NCBI GenBank assembly: GCA_016193395.1
Contig: JACPSH010000014.1
Span: 1 to 64,000 of the forward strand
DNA length: 64,000 nt
DNA from: Gammaproteobacteria bacterium
GTDB taxonomy: Bacteria > Pseudomonadota > Gammaproteobacteria > Eutrophobiales > Eutrophobiaceae
Reading direction: 5' to 3'
The notes under the pieces are model-generated. The model was given only the letters and a program-made list of their open reading frames with translations. It searched no databases and was not told where the DNA came from. Within the stretch, counting starts at the first letter, position 1; the number at the start of each line of letters is the position of its first letter. The translations under genes were made by a program, and so were the position numbers. Positions 17,673-25,553 of this stretch are shown here, piece after piece.

Positions 17673-18661
17673 GGGATGCGCGCACTGATCTTGAAAGACA
17701 ACAACAAGGCCGAAAGCAGCAACGCGAGGGCCAGCGGTACGTGGAACAGGGCGCTGCGCGGACGGAAACGCCTGGGATCGCCGGCCACGGGCTCGAGCTC
17801 GTCGAGCAGGCGGTAGATCTCCTCCAGCTCATTCGTGTCGCGGGCGCGGAAGTACCGGCCGCCGGTCTTTGCGGCGATGGCCTTGAGCGCCTCCTCGTCG
17901 AGCTCCGCGGAAGGATTCACGTTGCGGAAACCGAAAAAATCGCGCACCACCATCTCGTCCGCGCCGACGCCGATGGTGTGGATCCGCAGCCCGTCGCCCG
18001 CGGCGAGTTCGGCGGCCTCCAGCGGCTCGACCACGCCGGCCGTGTTGGCGCCGTCGGTAAGCAGGATCAGCACGCGGTTCTCCTGGTCGCGGCCACGCAA
18101 CCGTTTGACCGCAAGCCCGATGGCGTCCCCGATCGCCGTGGCCTTCCCGGCGAGACCGATGGCGGACTCGTCCAGAAACGTGCGCACCGTGTCGCGATCG
18201 AAAGTCAGCGGCGCCTGAAGGTAGGCCTGCTCGCCGAACAGAATGAGGCCGATGCGATCGCCCACGCGGCGTTCGATGAACTCGCCAGCCACGCGCTTCG
18301 TCGCGGTCAGACGATCCACCTGCCGGCCGCCGAGGACGAAATCCTCCTCCTGCATGCTGCCCGACAGGTCCACGGCCAGCATGAGATCGCGGCCGCTTAC
18401 CGGGATATCGACCAGATCGCCCAACCACTCCGGACGCATGCTGGCGCCGACCAGCAATATCCAGGCAAGCGCGGCGAGCAGCAGCAGCCAGCCCGGCCGC
18501 CGTTGCGTCGATTCCGGCCCGGCCTGCGCCTCGATGAAGTCGCGCAGGAACGGGACGCGCAGCGCCGCATCGCGGGGACGCAGCGCCGGTTGCAGCACGA
18601 GCCTCGCAAGCCACGGCAGCGGCAGCAGCACGGCCAGCCAGGGCCATTCGAAATGGATCAT
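17669..18661 (-). CDS. batA: BatA-like VWA-domain membrane protein
   Basis: About 330 residues. Helices at about 5-22 and 57-75 and a C-terminal helix flank a VWA domain whose MIDAS motif is D98-L-S100-G-S102 (AVDLSGSMQEEDF), followed by LLTDGANTAG. All metal ligands look present. The start MIHFEWPWLA at 18661 gives an ATGA overlap with the upstream stop; the longer frame upstream is inside the DUF4381 gene. Works with the other Bat proteins at the inner membrane. Confidence 0.92.
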   Translation of the reverse strand: MIHFEWPWLAVLLPLPWLARLVLQPALRPRDAALRVPFLRDFIEAQAGPESTQRRPGWLLLLAALAWILLVGASMRPEWLGDLVDIPVSGRDLMLAVDLSGSMQEEDFVLGGRQVDRLTATKRVAGEFIERRVGDRIGLILFGEQAYLQAPLTFDRDTVRTFLDESAIGLAGKATAIGDAIGLAVKRLRGRDQENRVLILLTDGANTAGVVEPLEAAELAAGDGLRIHTIGVGADEMVVRDFFGFRNVNPSAELDEEALKAIAAKTGGRYFRARDTNELEEIYRLLDELEPVAGDPRRFRPRSALFHVPLALALLLSALLLSFKISARIP

Positions 18662-19119
18662 AGTGCGGCGATCCAGTGTCGGCAGAGATCGAACAGCGGC
18701 GCGAGTTCGATGTTCGGCACGTTCCGCCGATAGGGTCCATCGAGAAGAATGCGTCCAGCGCCCGTGGAGAATGGGCGGCCGGCCAGTGGCCGGTCCAGGA
18801 ATTCGAGCCATGCGATGCCCGTCACCCCGGCGATCTCGCGGCGCGCAAAGCGGCTGACCGCAACCCGGCGCAGTAATATGGACAGCTCACGCAGCAGCGC
18901 CGGCGCTTCCTCATGTACCGCGCGTTCCCGCAGGGCGTCCAGTTCGCGACGGGCATAATCGATCGCCGAAAGGCGCGCACGGCGCCGCCGCCAGATCCAG
19001 AAAACCAATGCGCACAAAGCGCACCCGGCCAGCACCCACCAGCCGGGGGCCGGCGGCCACCAGGATGGATCCGGCGGAAAATGAATATCCCGCAAGGGCA
19101 GTGTCTGCGGGTCCATCAT
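18658..19119 (-). CDS. DUF4381 family protein of the Bat operon
   Basis: A 153-residue single-pass membrane protein. PLRDIHFPPDPSWWPPAPGW precedes one helix (about residues 29-45) and a basic stretch WRRRRARLSA. The rest is an alpha-helical cytoplasmic domain. The N-terminal LRDIH.P motif and the position between the DUF58 gene and batA are the hallmarks of DUF4381. Function unknown. The start at 19119 makes an ATGA overlap with the DUF58 stop; 19116 (the next Met) is the alternative. Confidence 0.85.
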   Translation of the reverse strand: MMDPQTLPLRDIHFPPDPSWWPPAPGWWVLAGCALCALVFWIWRRRRARLSAIDYARRELDALRERAVHEEAPALLRELSILLRRVAVSRFARREIAGVTGIAWLEFLDRPLAGRPFSTGAGRILLDGPYRRNVPNIELAPLFDLCRHWIAAL

Positions 19120-20054
19120 CGGCCGCGGGGAACGTTCAGGCCGGCCTGCAACACCGCCAGCGGATCTTCGTGCGTGCCGCACAGGATGAAATGCATGCCA
19201 TTGCGGCGCGCGAGCAGCTCCAGCCGTCCGCTGCGCTCGACAAAGCGCTCGCGGTAGCGCCCGACTACGGCCGTGTTGAAGGTATCCAGCAAAAACTCGT
19301 CGCGGCCGTTGCTCAGCGGATACTGGCCAGGCGGCGGCAGATCGCGCTCCAGCGGATCGTGCAGCATGACCATGACCAGATCGGTGCTGCGCCCGAGGCG
19401 CACGAGCTGCGATTCGGCCCGCTCATCCAGATCGCGAAAATCGCTCAACAGAAAGACGAGGCTGCCGGGACGCGCCACCCGCCGCAGCCGCGCCAGGGCG
19501 CGCCCGCCGGAATCGCCGTTGCCTTTGGGTTCCCGATCGCCGCGCCACGCCGGATGTTCCACCATGCGGCGGATGAACTGGAGCACCGCCGCCTTGCCGC
19601 GCTGTGGCTTGATCTCGTGGTGCTCGTCCTCCGAGAAAATCACCGCGCCGACGCGATCGCCCTGCTGCGCGGCGCTCCACGCGAGCAGGCTGGCCAGCTG
19701 CGCCGCCAGCACGGACTTGTAGCAGCCGCGCGTGGCAAAGAACATCGGCCCGCGGAAATCCACCCACAGGAACACCGGGCGCTCGCGCTCCTCGCGGAAC
19801 ATCTTGGTATGCGGCCGGCCGGTGCGCGCGGTGACGCGCCAGTCGATGTTGCGGATGTCGTCGCCCGGCTGGTACGGGCGCGACTCGTCGAACTCCATCC
19901 CTCGCCCCTTGAACGGGGACTGGTAATCGCCGGACTGCCGGGCCGCGATGCGGCCGGCACGCAGCGGCACGCTGGCCCCATGCCGGTTCAGGCGCACCAG
20001 CGCCGGAACGCTGATCTGCACGGCCTCGTTGACCTGCTGCGCCCGGACGTTCAC
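19116..20054 (-). CDS. DUF58 domain protein of the Bat operon
   Basis: About 312 residues, cytoplasmic, with the DUF58 core RPYQPGDDIRNIDWRVTAR followed by a VWA-like fold (FLWVDFRGPMFFATRG). DUF58 proteins are regularly co-transcribed with MoxR ATPases, and the pair is thought to act as a chaperone for the VWA proteins encoded downstream. The GTG at 20054 is chosen because it overlaps the moxR stop as GTGA, like the other junctions of this operon. A further upstream in-frame ATG lies within moxR. Confidence 0.9.
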   Translation of the reverse strand: MNVRAQQVNEAVQISVPALVRLNRHGASVPLRAGRIAARQSGDYQSPFKGRGMEFDESRPYQPGDDIRNIDWRVTARTGRPHTKMFREERERPVFLWVDFRGPMFFATRGCYKSVLAAQLASLLAWSAAQQGDRVGAVIFSEDEHHEIKPQRGKAAVLQFIRRMVEHPAWRGDREPKGNGDSGGRALARLRRVARPGSLVFLLSDFRDLDERAESQLVRLGRSTDLVMVMLHDPLERDLPPPGQYPLSNGRDEFLLDTFNTAVVGRYRERFVERSGRLELLARRNGMHFILCGTHEDPLAVLQAGLNVPRGR

Positions 20055-21019
20055 GGCACGGCGATGCGGGCGATCAGCTCCCCGATCACGGTATCGGGCG
20101 TGATCCCTTCCGCCTCGGCCTCGTAATTGAGGATCAGCCGGTGGCGCAGGATATCCGGAGCGAGGGCCTGGATGTCCTCCGGGCCGACGAAATCGCGTCC
20201 GTTGAGCCAGGCATGCGCACGCGCGCAGCGATCGAGATAAATCGTTGCACGCGGACTCCCGCCGTACTGCACCCATTGCGCCAGTTCCTTGCCGTAGGCG
20301 CCCGGCGAGCGCGTCGCGAGCACGAGTTGGATCAGGTATTCCTCAAGTTGCGGCGCCATGTGGATATCGAGCACTTCCTCGCGTGCCGCGAAGATCGTCG
20401 CCTGGCTGACGCGCCGCGCGCCCGTTCCGGGATTCGCGGCATCGCGGTGCGCCTCGGTCCGCGCCAGCGCAAGGATGGCTTTTTCCTCCTGGCCCTGGGG
20501 GTAGGTAATGCGCACGTGCAGGAGGAAACGGTCCAGTTGCGCCTCGGGCAGCGGGTAGGTGCCCTCCTGCTCGATCGGGTTCTGTGTCGCCATCACGAGG
20601 AACATTTCCGGCAGCTTGTAAGTCTCGCGCCCGACGGTGATCTGGCGCTCGGCCATCGCTTCGAGCAGCGCCGACTGCACCTTGGCCGGGGCGCGGTTGA
20701 TCTCATCCGCCAGCACCAGGTTATGGAAAAGCGGACCCTGCTGGAAACGGAAGCTGCCGTCCTGCGGCCGGTAGATCTCGGTGCCGGTCAGATCGGCGGG
20801 CAGCAGGTCAGGCGTGAACTGCACGCGGTGAAAATCGCCCTCGATACCCTCGCCGAGCACCTTGATGGCGCGGGTCTTGGCGAGTCCCGGGGCGCCCTCG
20901 ACCAGCAGGTGACCGTCCGCGAGCAGCGCGATCAGCAGGCGGTTGACCAGAACCTTCTGGCCGATGATGCGCGTGCTGACGAAATTCTGTAGATGCTGGA
21001 TTTCCGTTCTGACAGACAT
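20051..21019 (-). CDS. MoxR-family AAA+ ATPase
   Basis: 322 residues. Walker A GAPGLAKT is at 42-49 and Walker B LVLADE ends at D104-E105, followed by INRAPAKVQSALLEAM. Sensor 1 is in MATQNPIEQEGTYPLPEAQ. These are the diagnostic MoxR blocks. MoxR ATPases are AAA+ chaperones for VWA-domain protein complexes, which fits the following batA and batB genes. It is the first gene of the six-gene operon. The start MSVRTEIQHL at 21019 is the family start; the upstream extension runs into the divergent gene's promoter region. Confidence 0.95.
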   Translation of the reverse strand: MSVRTEIQHLQNFVSTRIIGQKVLVNRLLIALLADGHLLVEGAPGLAKTRAIKVLGEGIEGDFHRVQFTPDLLPADLTGTEIYRPQDGSFRFQQGPLFHNLVLADEINRAPAKVQSALLEAMAERQITVGRETYKLPEMFLVMATQNPIEQEGTYPLPEAQLDRFLLHVRITYPQGQEEKAILALARTEAHRDAANPGTGARRVSQATIFAAREEVLDIHMAPQLEEYLIQLVLATRSPGAYGKELAQWVQYGGSPRATIYLDRCARAHAWLNGRDFVGPEDIQALAPDILRHRLILNYEAEAEGITPDTVIGELIARIAVP

Positions 21020-21098
21020 GCGTCTTCCTCGAAAGATGAACAACTTCCCCGGGGGCGCGCCGGCTTCCTTATTGACTTGTGGCGCACCATAAAATTCC

Positions 21099-21136
21099 GT
21101 AGGCAGAATACAGTAGATGGCAGGTAAGCTGCCTAC
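21099..21136. repeat. Hairpin with heptanucleotide-like units
   Basis: GTAGGCAG (21099-21106) pairs with CTGCCTAC (21129-21136). The loop holds AGTAGATGGCAGGTAAG, similar to the heptad units at 6.4 and 8.1 kb. It lies in the divergent region between moxR and the HEAGH protein, immediately upstream of the latter's ATG, and could mask its ribosome-binding site. Confidence 0.45.
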
Positions 21137-21142
21137 TTCACC

Positions 21143-21901
21143 ATGTACTCCACCTGCCCCAAATGCGGCCACCAGCGCGGCGACGGCGGAGCGGAAGATT
21201 CGTGCCCGGCCTGCGGCATTGTCTATGCGAAGTGGCTGAAGAATAAACTGGGTTCGGCGGCGGGCGTGCGCACGTCAGCGCCCGCGCGGTCTTCCTCCGA
21301 GGCCGGATGGTGGGCGAGCGTGCCCGGACTGCTCATGCAGGTGGAGGGGCGCGTCAACCCCCTCATCTTCTGGGGCCGCGTGGTGGTATGGGTCGGACTG
21401 ATCTACTGGGGCTGGCGCTTCATCGCGATGGATTTCGTGGAGAACCCCTGGGCGATCGGGAATGCCTGGATGCACAACGTCAACCTGGTTTTCCACGAAG
21501 CCGGCCACATTCTCTTCCGGCCGCTCGGCTGGTTCATGACCATCCTCGGCGGGACGCTCGGCCAATTAATCATGCCCGGGGTCGTCATGGGGGTGTTCCT
21601 TTTCAGGAACCGCAACCCGTTCGGAGCGGCGGTCGGCCTGTGGTGGCTGGGACAGAGCTTCATGGACTGCGCTCCGTATATAGATGACGCCCTGGAACAG
21701 AAACTGGTCCTGCTCGGCGGCCATACCGGGGCGGACGCGCCCGGCAACCACGACTGGAACAATATCCTCGGGGAATTCGACGTGCTGGAACGCCACCGCC
21801 AGTACGCCAGCCTTGCGGACGGCGCCGGCACGCTGCTGGTGATCCTCGCCCTGATCTGGGGCGGCGCCCTGTTGTGGCGACAGTTCCAGCGCCTGGAATA
21901 A
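21143..21901 (+). CDS. Zinc-ribbon membrane protein with an HEAGH motif (M50-like)
   Basis: 252 residues. An N-terminal zinc ribbon has C5, C8, C21 and C24. At least four hydrophobic segments follow (about 75-95, 132-155, 160-178, 228-245). The motif H118-E-A-G-H122 in a hydrophobic setting, and a later APYIDDA stretch, resemble the HExxH and aspartate ligands of M50-type intramembrane proteases. Whether it is a protease is unproven. It lies 73 nt upstream of the TetR gene and reads the same way. I do not recognise a named family member. Confidence 0.7.
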   Translation: MYSTCPKCGHQRGDGGAEDSCPACGIVYAKWLKNKLGSAAGVRTSAPARSSSEAGWWASVPGLLMQVEGRVNPLIFWGRVVVWVGLIYWGWRFIAMDFVENPWAIGNAWMHNVNLVFHEAGHILFRPLGWFMTILGGTLGQLIMPGVVMGVFLFRNRNPFGAAVGLWWLGQSFMDCAPYIDDALEQKLVLLGGHTGADAPGNHDWNNILGEFDVLERHRQYASLADGAGTLLVILALIWGGALLWRQFQRLE

Positions 21902-21946
21902 CCCCTCTGCGCGGGGCTTGCATTGCCCGCCGGAGGCGGTATGATG

Positions 21947-21962
21947 TTAGTTATCCAACTAA
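21947..21962. promoter_or_regulatory. Putative TetR operator, copy 1
   Basis: TTAGTTATCCAACTAA, an inverted repeat of the form TTAGT-N6-ACTAA, lies 12 nt before the TetR gene start. The same TTAGT-N6-ACTAA pattern occurs again at 22595-22610. The position fits autorepression. Confidence 0.6.
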
Positions 21963-21974
21963 CTACGGGCCGCC

Positions 21975-22562
21975 ATGCCGAAAACCAGCGATAAGCGCGA
22001 GCGCCTGATCGAAGCAGCCAAAGGCCTGATCCACCAGCAGGGCTTCCATCGCACGACGCTGGCCGACATCGCGAAGAAATCGGGCGTACCCCTGGGAAAT
22101 GTTTACTACTACTTCAAGACGAAGGAAGAGATTGGCGAGGCGGTCATCCAGGAACGGAAGAAGAAACTGACGGGCACCCTGGATTTGTGTTGCAAGCAGG
22201 TCGACCCGAAAGCGGCGTTGAAAAAACTGGTGAAATACGTAAGCAGAGGCAGCGATGAAGTGGCGGAAAAAGGTTGTCCCAATGCGAGCCTGTGCCAGGA
22301 GCTGGACAAGAACCACTCGTCATTGGCTGACTCCGCCGATGAATGCATGCGTGTCATGATCGATTGGGCGAGCGATCAATTCAAAGCCCTCGGATACGCG
22401 GATCCGAACAGGATGGGTTTTGAATTTGTCGCTCGATTGCAGGGAGCGATGCTGCTGGGGCACGCCCTGCACGACCCGAAGTGCATCCGCCGGCATATGA
22501 ACGCCCTGTGCGAGTGGATTGACGGGCTGAACGACGTGCCGGTGCAGAGGAAGATCACATAA
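21975..22562 (+). CDS. TetR/AcrR-family transcriptional regulator
   Basis: 195 residues. The N-terminal DNA-binding domain is clear: a basic first helix RERLIEAAKGLIHQQGF, then TLADIAKKSGVPLGNVYYYF, the TetR recognition helix, then KTKEEI. The C-terminal ligand domain is of a TetR_C type with several cysteines (CCKQ, GCPNASLC) that might sense thiols or metals; this is speculation. Matching operator-like repeats lie just upstream of it and upstream of the following small exported-protein gene, so both are probably under its control. Confidence 0.9.
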   Translation: MPKTSDKRERLIEAAKGLIHQQGFHRTTLADIAKKSGVPLGNVYYYFKTKEEIGEAVIQERKKKLTGTLDLCCKQVDPKAALKKLVKYVSRGSDEVAEKGCPNASLCQELDKNHSSLADSADECMRVMIDWASDQFKALGYADPNRMGFEFVARLQGAMLLGHALHDPKCIRRHMNALCEWIDGLNDVPVQRKIT

Positions 22563-22594
22563 TACGGCGGCAACAAAAAATTTTTGCGGAATAC

Positions 22595-22610
22595 TTAGTC
22601 AGTTAACTAA
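22595..22610. promoter_or_regulatory. Putative TetR operator, copy 2
   Basis: TTAGTCAGTTAACTAA has the same TTAGT-N6-ACTAA layout as the site before the TetR gene. It lies 33 nt after the TetR stop and about 170 nt before the small exported-protein gene, so it probably regulates that gene. Confidence 0.55.
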
Positions 22611-22778
22611 ATTGTAACCTATGTCGCGCATCATGCGGGGGAACGAGCGGAAACTCGCGGCGGCGCCCGGGCAGCGGGTGCGCGTCGCGAGCAGCAGCGA
22701 TGGCTGTCGCTGGCAAAATTTTTTGCGCTCGCATTTGCTTAGAAAACTGACACAGGACCGGAACAAAGGAGAACGATC

Positions 22779-23045
22779 ATGAAAACGCTTATGAAGATCG
22801 CCCTGCTGGGCGCCGCCCTGGCGGCGGCGCAGGCGGTGTCGGCCGATTCGCGGGCGAATCCATGGTCCGCCCGGCTGCAAACTTGGCTGGAGCGGGATCT
22901 GCCCGCCTCCCTGCAATCGTGGCTGCAGCGCGATCTCAGCGCCGAGATCCACGATGGCGTCGAGTCATGGTTCCAGGAGAAGTACACACGGATCGTGCTG
23001 ATCGAGGCCCTCCTGCCGGACAACCAGATCTGCCTTTCGGAGTAA
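22779..23045 (+). CDS. Small exported protein of unknown function
   Basis: 88 residues, not recognised. A clear signal peptide (MKTLMKIALLGAALAAAQAV, cleavage probably after SA-D) leaves a mature chain of about 66 residues. The mature part has a short tandem repeat, LQTWLERDLPAS then LQSWLQRDLSAE, likely amphipathic helices, and a single cysteine near the C terminus. A good ribosome-binding site (AAAGGAGAA) precedes the ATG. A TetR-operator-like site lies upstream and a strong terminator downstream, so it is a single-gene unit. Confidence 0.72.
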   Translation: MKTLMKIALLGAALAAAQAVSADSRANPWSARLQTWLERDLPASLQSWLQRDLSAEIHDGVESWFQEKYTRIVLIEALLPDNQICLSE

Positions 23046-23097
23046 GGCCCCGGCGCAGAGCCGAACTGCTTTTCTCCCCTTGACCTCCCCCGAGGTC

Positions 23098-23138
23098 GCC
23101 GTCGCGGTTCCCCCTCCCCCGCCGCGACGGCTTTTTTT
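23098..23138 (+). terminator. Rho-independent terminator
   Basis: The stem GCCGTCGCGG (23098-23107) pairs with CCGCGACGGC (23122-23131) and is followed by seven T residues. It ends transcription of the small exported-protein gene. The next gene is on the opposite strand. Confidence 0.88.
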
Positions 23139-23174
23139 ATTCAATGCGGGCCGCGGCTCCGGCTCCTTCATTAC

Positions 23175-23918
23175 TCAAGCCGCCTTGCGTTCGTCAAGCC
23201 AGCGTTCGAGGGCTTCCGTCCCGCCGATGTGCCGGCCGTTGATGAACACCTGGGGCACGGTTTCCGCGCCGGCAACCGCGCGCAGCGACCGCCGCGTCAC
23301 CTCGCCGTCCAGCAGGATCTCATCGAAGCCGATGTCCCGATCGTGCAGCAGGCCCTTGGCCCGGCGGCAGAACGGACAGCCTTCGCGCGTGAAGAGCGTG
23401 ACATCCAGCGGCCGGCCGGCATTGGGATTGATGAAATCGAGCATGGTGTCCGCGTCCGAAACCTCGTACGGATCGCCCGGCTTGTTCGGCTCCACGAACA
23501 TCTTCTCGATGACGCCGTCCTTCACCAGCATCGAATAGCGCCACGAACGCTCGCCGAAGCCCAGATCATCCTTGTTGACCAGCATGCCCATGCCGCGCGT
23601 GAACTCGCCGCTGCCGTCCGGGATGAACTGGACGTAGTCCGCGTTCTGATCGCGCTGCCATTCGTTCATGACGAACGCGTCGTTGACCGAGATGCAGACG
23701 ATGGCGTCCACGCCGTTCCTTTTGAACAGCGGCGCCAGCTCGTTGTAGCGCGGCACATGCGCCGACGAGCAGGTCGGCGTGAAGGCGCCCGGCAGCGAAA
23801 AGACCGCCACGGTCCTGCCGGAGAAGATCTGATCGCTGCTTACGTGGACCCACTCGTGGTCCTTGCGCAATTTGAAGGTCACCTGCGGCACGCGCTGACC
23901 TTCCCTGTTGACTGCCAT
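23175..23918 (-). CDS. Peroxiredoxin-glutaredoxin fusion (Prx5-Grx)
   Basis: 247 residues. The Prx5 domain (1-165) has the peroxidatic cysteine C50 in [13 protein letters not shown] glutaredoxin domain follows (about 172-245) with the redox pair C181-P-F-C184 and the [14 protein letters not shown] glutathione-binding loop. This hybrid is known from Haemophilus and other Gammaproteobacteria as a glutathione-dependent peroxidase that reduces itself. The start at 23918 ([10 protein letters not shown]) is preferred to a longer frame with no homology. It is a second Prx5 paralogue besides the one at 11449. Confidence 0.95.
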   Translation of the reverse strand: MAVNREGQRVPQVTFKLRKDHEWVHVSSDQIFSGRTVAVFSLPGAFTPTCSSAHVPRYNELAPLFKRNGVDAIVCISVNDAFVMNEWQRDQNADYVQFIPDGSGEFTRGMGMLVNKDDLGFGERSWRYSMLVKDGVIEKMFVEPNKPGDPYEVSDADTMLDFINPNAGRPLDVTLFTREGCPFCRRAKGLLHDRDIGFDEILLDGEVTRRSLRAVAGAETVPQVFINGRHIGGTEALERWLDERKAA

Positions 23919-24028
23919 GGTTCTCGCTCCTCTGTCTGATGGGTGGATCCGGCAGGGCCGGGATGACGCCACCTTAGGGGAGCGGGAAGGATTGCTGAAA
24001 TTGATTATTTAGCTTGGCTCGATGCGTA

Positions 24029-25522
24029 TTAACTATCGGCCAGCCCATCCAGCAACAGACTCACCGCGTACCGCACCCCGAACCCGGTCGTTTCGGTCGG
24101 GATGTGCGCCAGCCCGTTCTTGCTGCGGGCCGCGGACAGATCGATGTGCACCCACGGCACGTCGTTCTTCACGAAGCGTTGCAGAAAGCGCGCGGCGAGG
24201 ATCTGGTCCGTGCCGCTCTCGGTCGAGCACTGCTTCACGTCCGCAATGTCGCTGCGCAGGGCCTCGTCGTAATCCGCGTCCATGGGGAAGGGCCAGACCC
24301 GCTCGCCGCTCGTGCGTCCGTTGCGGACCAGCCTGGGCACGAGGTCCTCGCGGTTCGTGAAGATGCCGCTGTAGGCGCGGCCGAGTGCATGGACACAGGC
24401 GCCGGTCAGCGTCGCGAAGTCGATGATGAGCCCCGGCTTTCCCCTCGACGCCAACGCCAGCGTGTCGGCGAGCACCATCCGTCCTTCGGCATCGGTGTCG
24501 ATGACTTCGATGGTCGTGCCGTCACACGCTGCAATGACGTCATTCGGCTTGTAGGATTTCGGGCCGATATGGTTCATGGCGAGCGCGAGCCAGGCTTCAG
24601 CGGGATGACGATAATTCAGCTTGGTCAGCGCGAGCAGCGTGCCGAGCGCGACCGCGCTGCCCTGCATGTCCTGGTGCATGTTGTACATGGTGCGCGCGGT
24701 CTTGAGGTTCACCCCGCCGGTGTCGAAGCAGATCCCCTTGCCGACCAGCGCCACTTTCGCGGCGCCGCGTTGCCCGCCGCCGCGCGGCTGGTAACGCAGA
24801 CGGACGATGCCGGCATCCGCGGTCGGGCTGCCCTGCGCCACCGCGAGAAACGCTCCCGCCTTCATGTGCGCGAGCGATTTCATGTCGTGGAATTCGAGTT
24901 TCCAGTGATTCTCGCGCGCGATCCTGCGGATCGCCTTCAGATAATCCGCGGGGGTCAGCATGTTCGAAGGCAACAGGCTCAGTTGCCGCGCAATGGCATT
25001 ACCTTCCGCTTCGGCCGCGGTGCGCCCGAAACCATGTGGCGCGCGCACGCCGAACAATTCCACCGCGCGGAGGCGCGGCTTGTCGTCACCTTTGCTCTTG
25101 AAGCTCGGCATTTGCGCGGCGGCGGCGTAGGCAGCCGCGATAACGGCTTCCGCGATGCGTTCGCATTCGCGCGCCGGGAATCCCGCTACCGCCACGGCGA
25201 ATTTCTCCGCCTTGTTGCGCACCGGAACGGCGACCAGCTTGCGCGCGAGCGTAAGCAGCTCGAACTGTCCCAGGCGCGGCTTGATGGAGGCGAAGGCGAC
25301 CCGCGTGCCATTCTCATTCGGCAGTTCCGTGATGAAGGGTTCCGTATCCGGCTCCTTGCGGCCGAGCCGCGCGCGACGTTGATAAAGGAGATCCGCGGAG
25401 GGAAAGCGGACACCGCGCCGGGCTTCGAAGGGGAGGATCACGACCCAGTCCGCGTACTTTTCCACGTCGGTTTCAGCCGGCCATCCGGCGTGCTGCCGCA
25501 GTTTCAAAGCAATACCTTGCAT
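24029..25522 (-). CDS. Leucyl aminopeptidase family protein (M17)
   Basis: 497 residues. The catalytic C-terminal domain carries the M17 blocks: VGKGICFDTGGVNLK (metal-binding lysine and aspartate) and VIDTDAEGRMVLADTLA (the NTDAEGRL signature, here DTDAEGRM). It removes N-terminal amino acids from peptides using two divalent metals and is usually a hexamer. The N-terminal domain is more divergent. It is divergent from aceE with a spacing of about 30 bp. Confidence 0.92.
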   Translation of the reverse strand: MQGIALKLRQHAGWPAETDVEKYADWVVILPFEARRGVRFPSADLLYQRRARLGRKEPDTEPFITELPNENGTRVAFASIKPRLGQFELLTLARKLVAVPVRNKAEKFAVAVAGFPARECERIAEAVIAAAYAAAAQMPSFKSKGDDKPRLRAVELFGVRAPHGFGRTAAEAEGNAIARQLSLLPSNMLTPADYLKAIRRIARENHWKLEFHDMKSLAHMKAGAFLAVAQGSPTADAGIVRLRYQPRGGGQRGAAKVALVGKGICFDTGGVNLKTARTMYNMHQDMQGSAVALGTLLALTKLNYRHPAEAWLALAMNHIGPKSYKPNDVIAACDGTTIEVIDTDAEGRMVLADTLALASRGKPGLIIDFATLTGACVHALGRAYSGIFTNREDLVPRLVRNGRTSGERVWPFPMDADYDEALRSDIADVKQCSTESGTDQILAARFLQRFVKNDVPWVHIDLSAARSKNGLAHIPTETTGFGVRYAVSLLLDGLADS

Positions 25523-25553
25523 GGGTAGTTACTTGTTATAGTTGAGAACCAGA

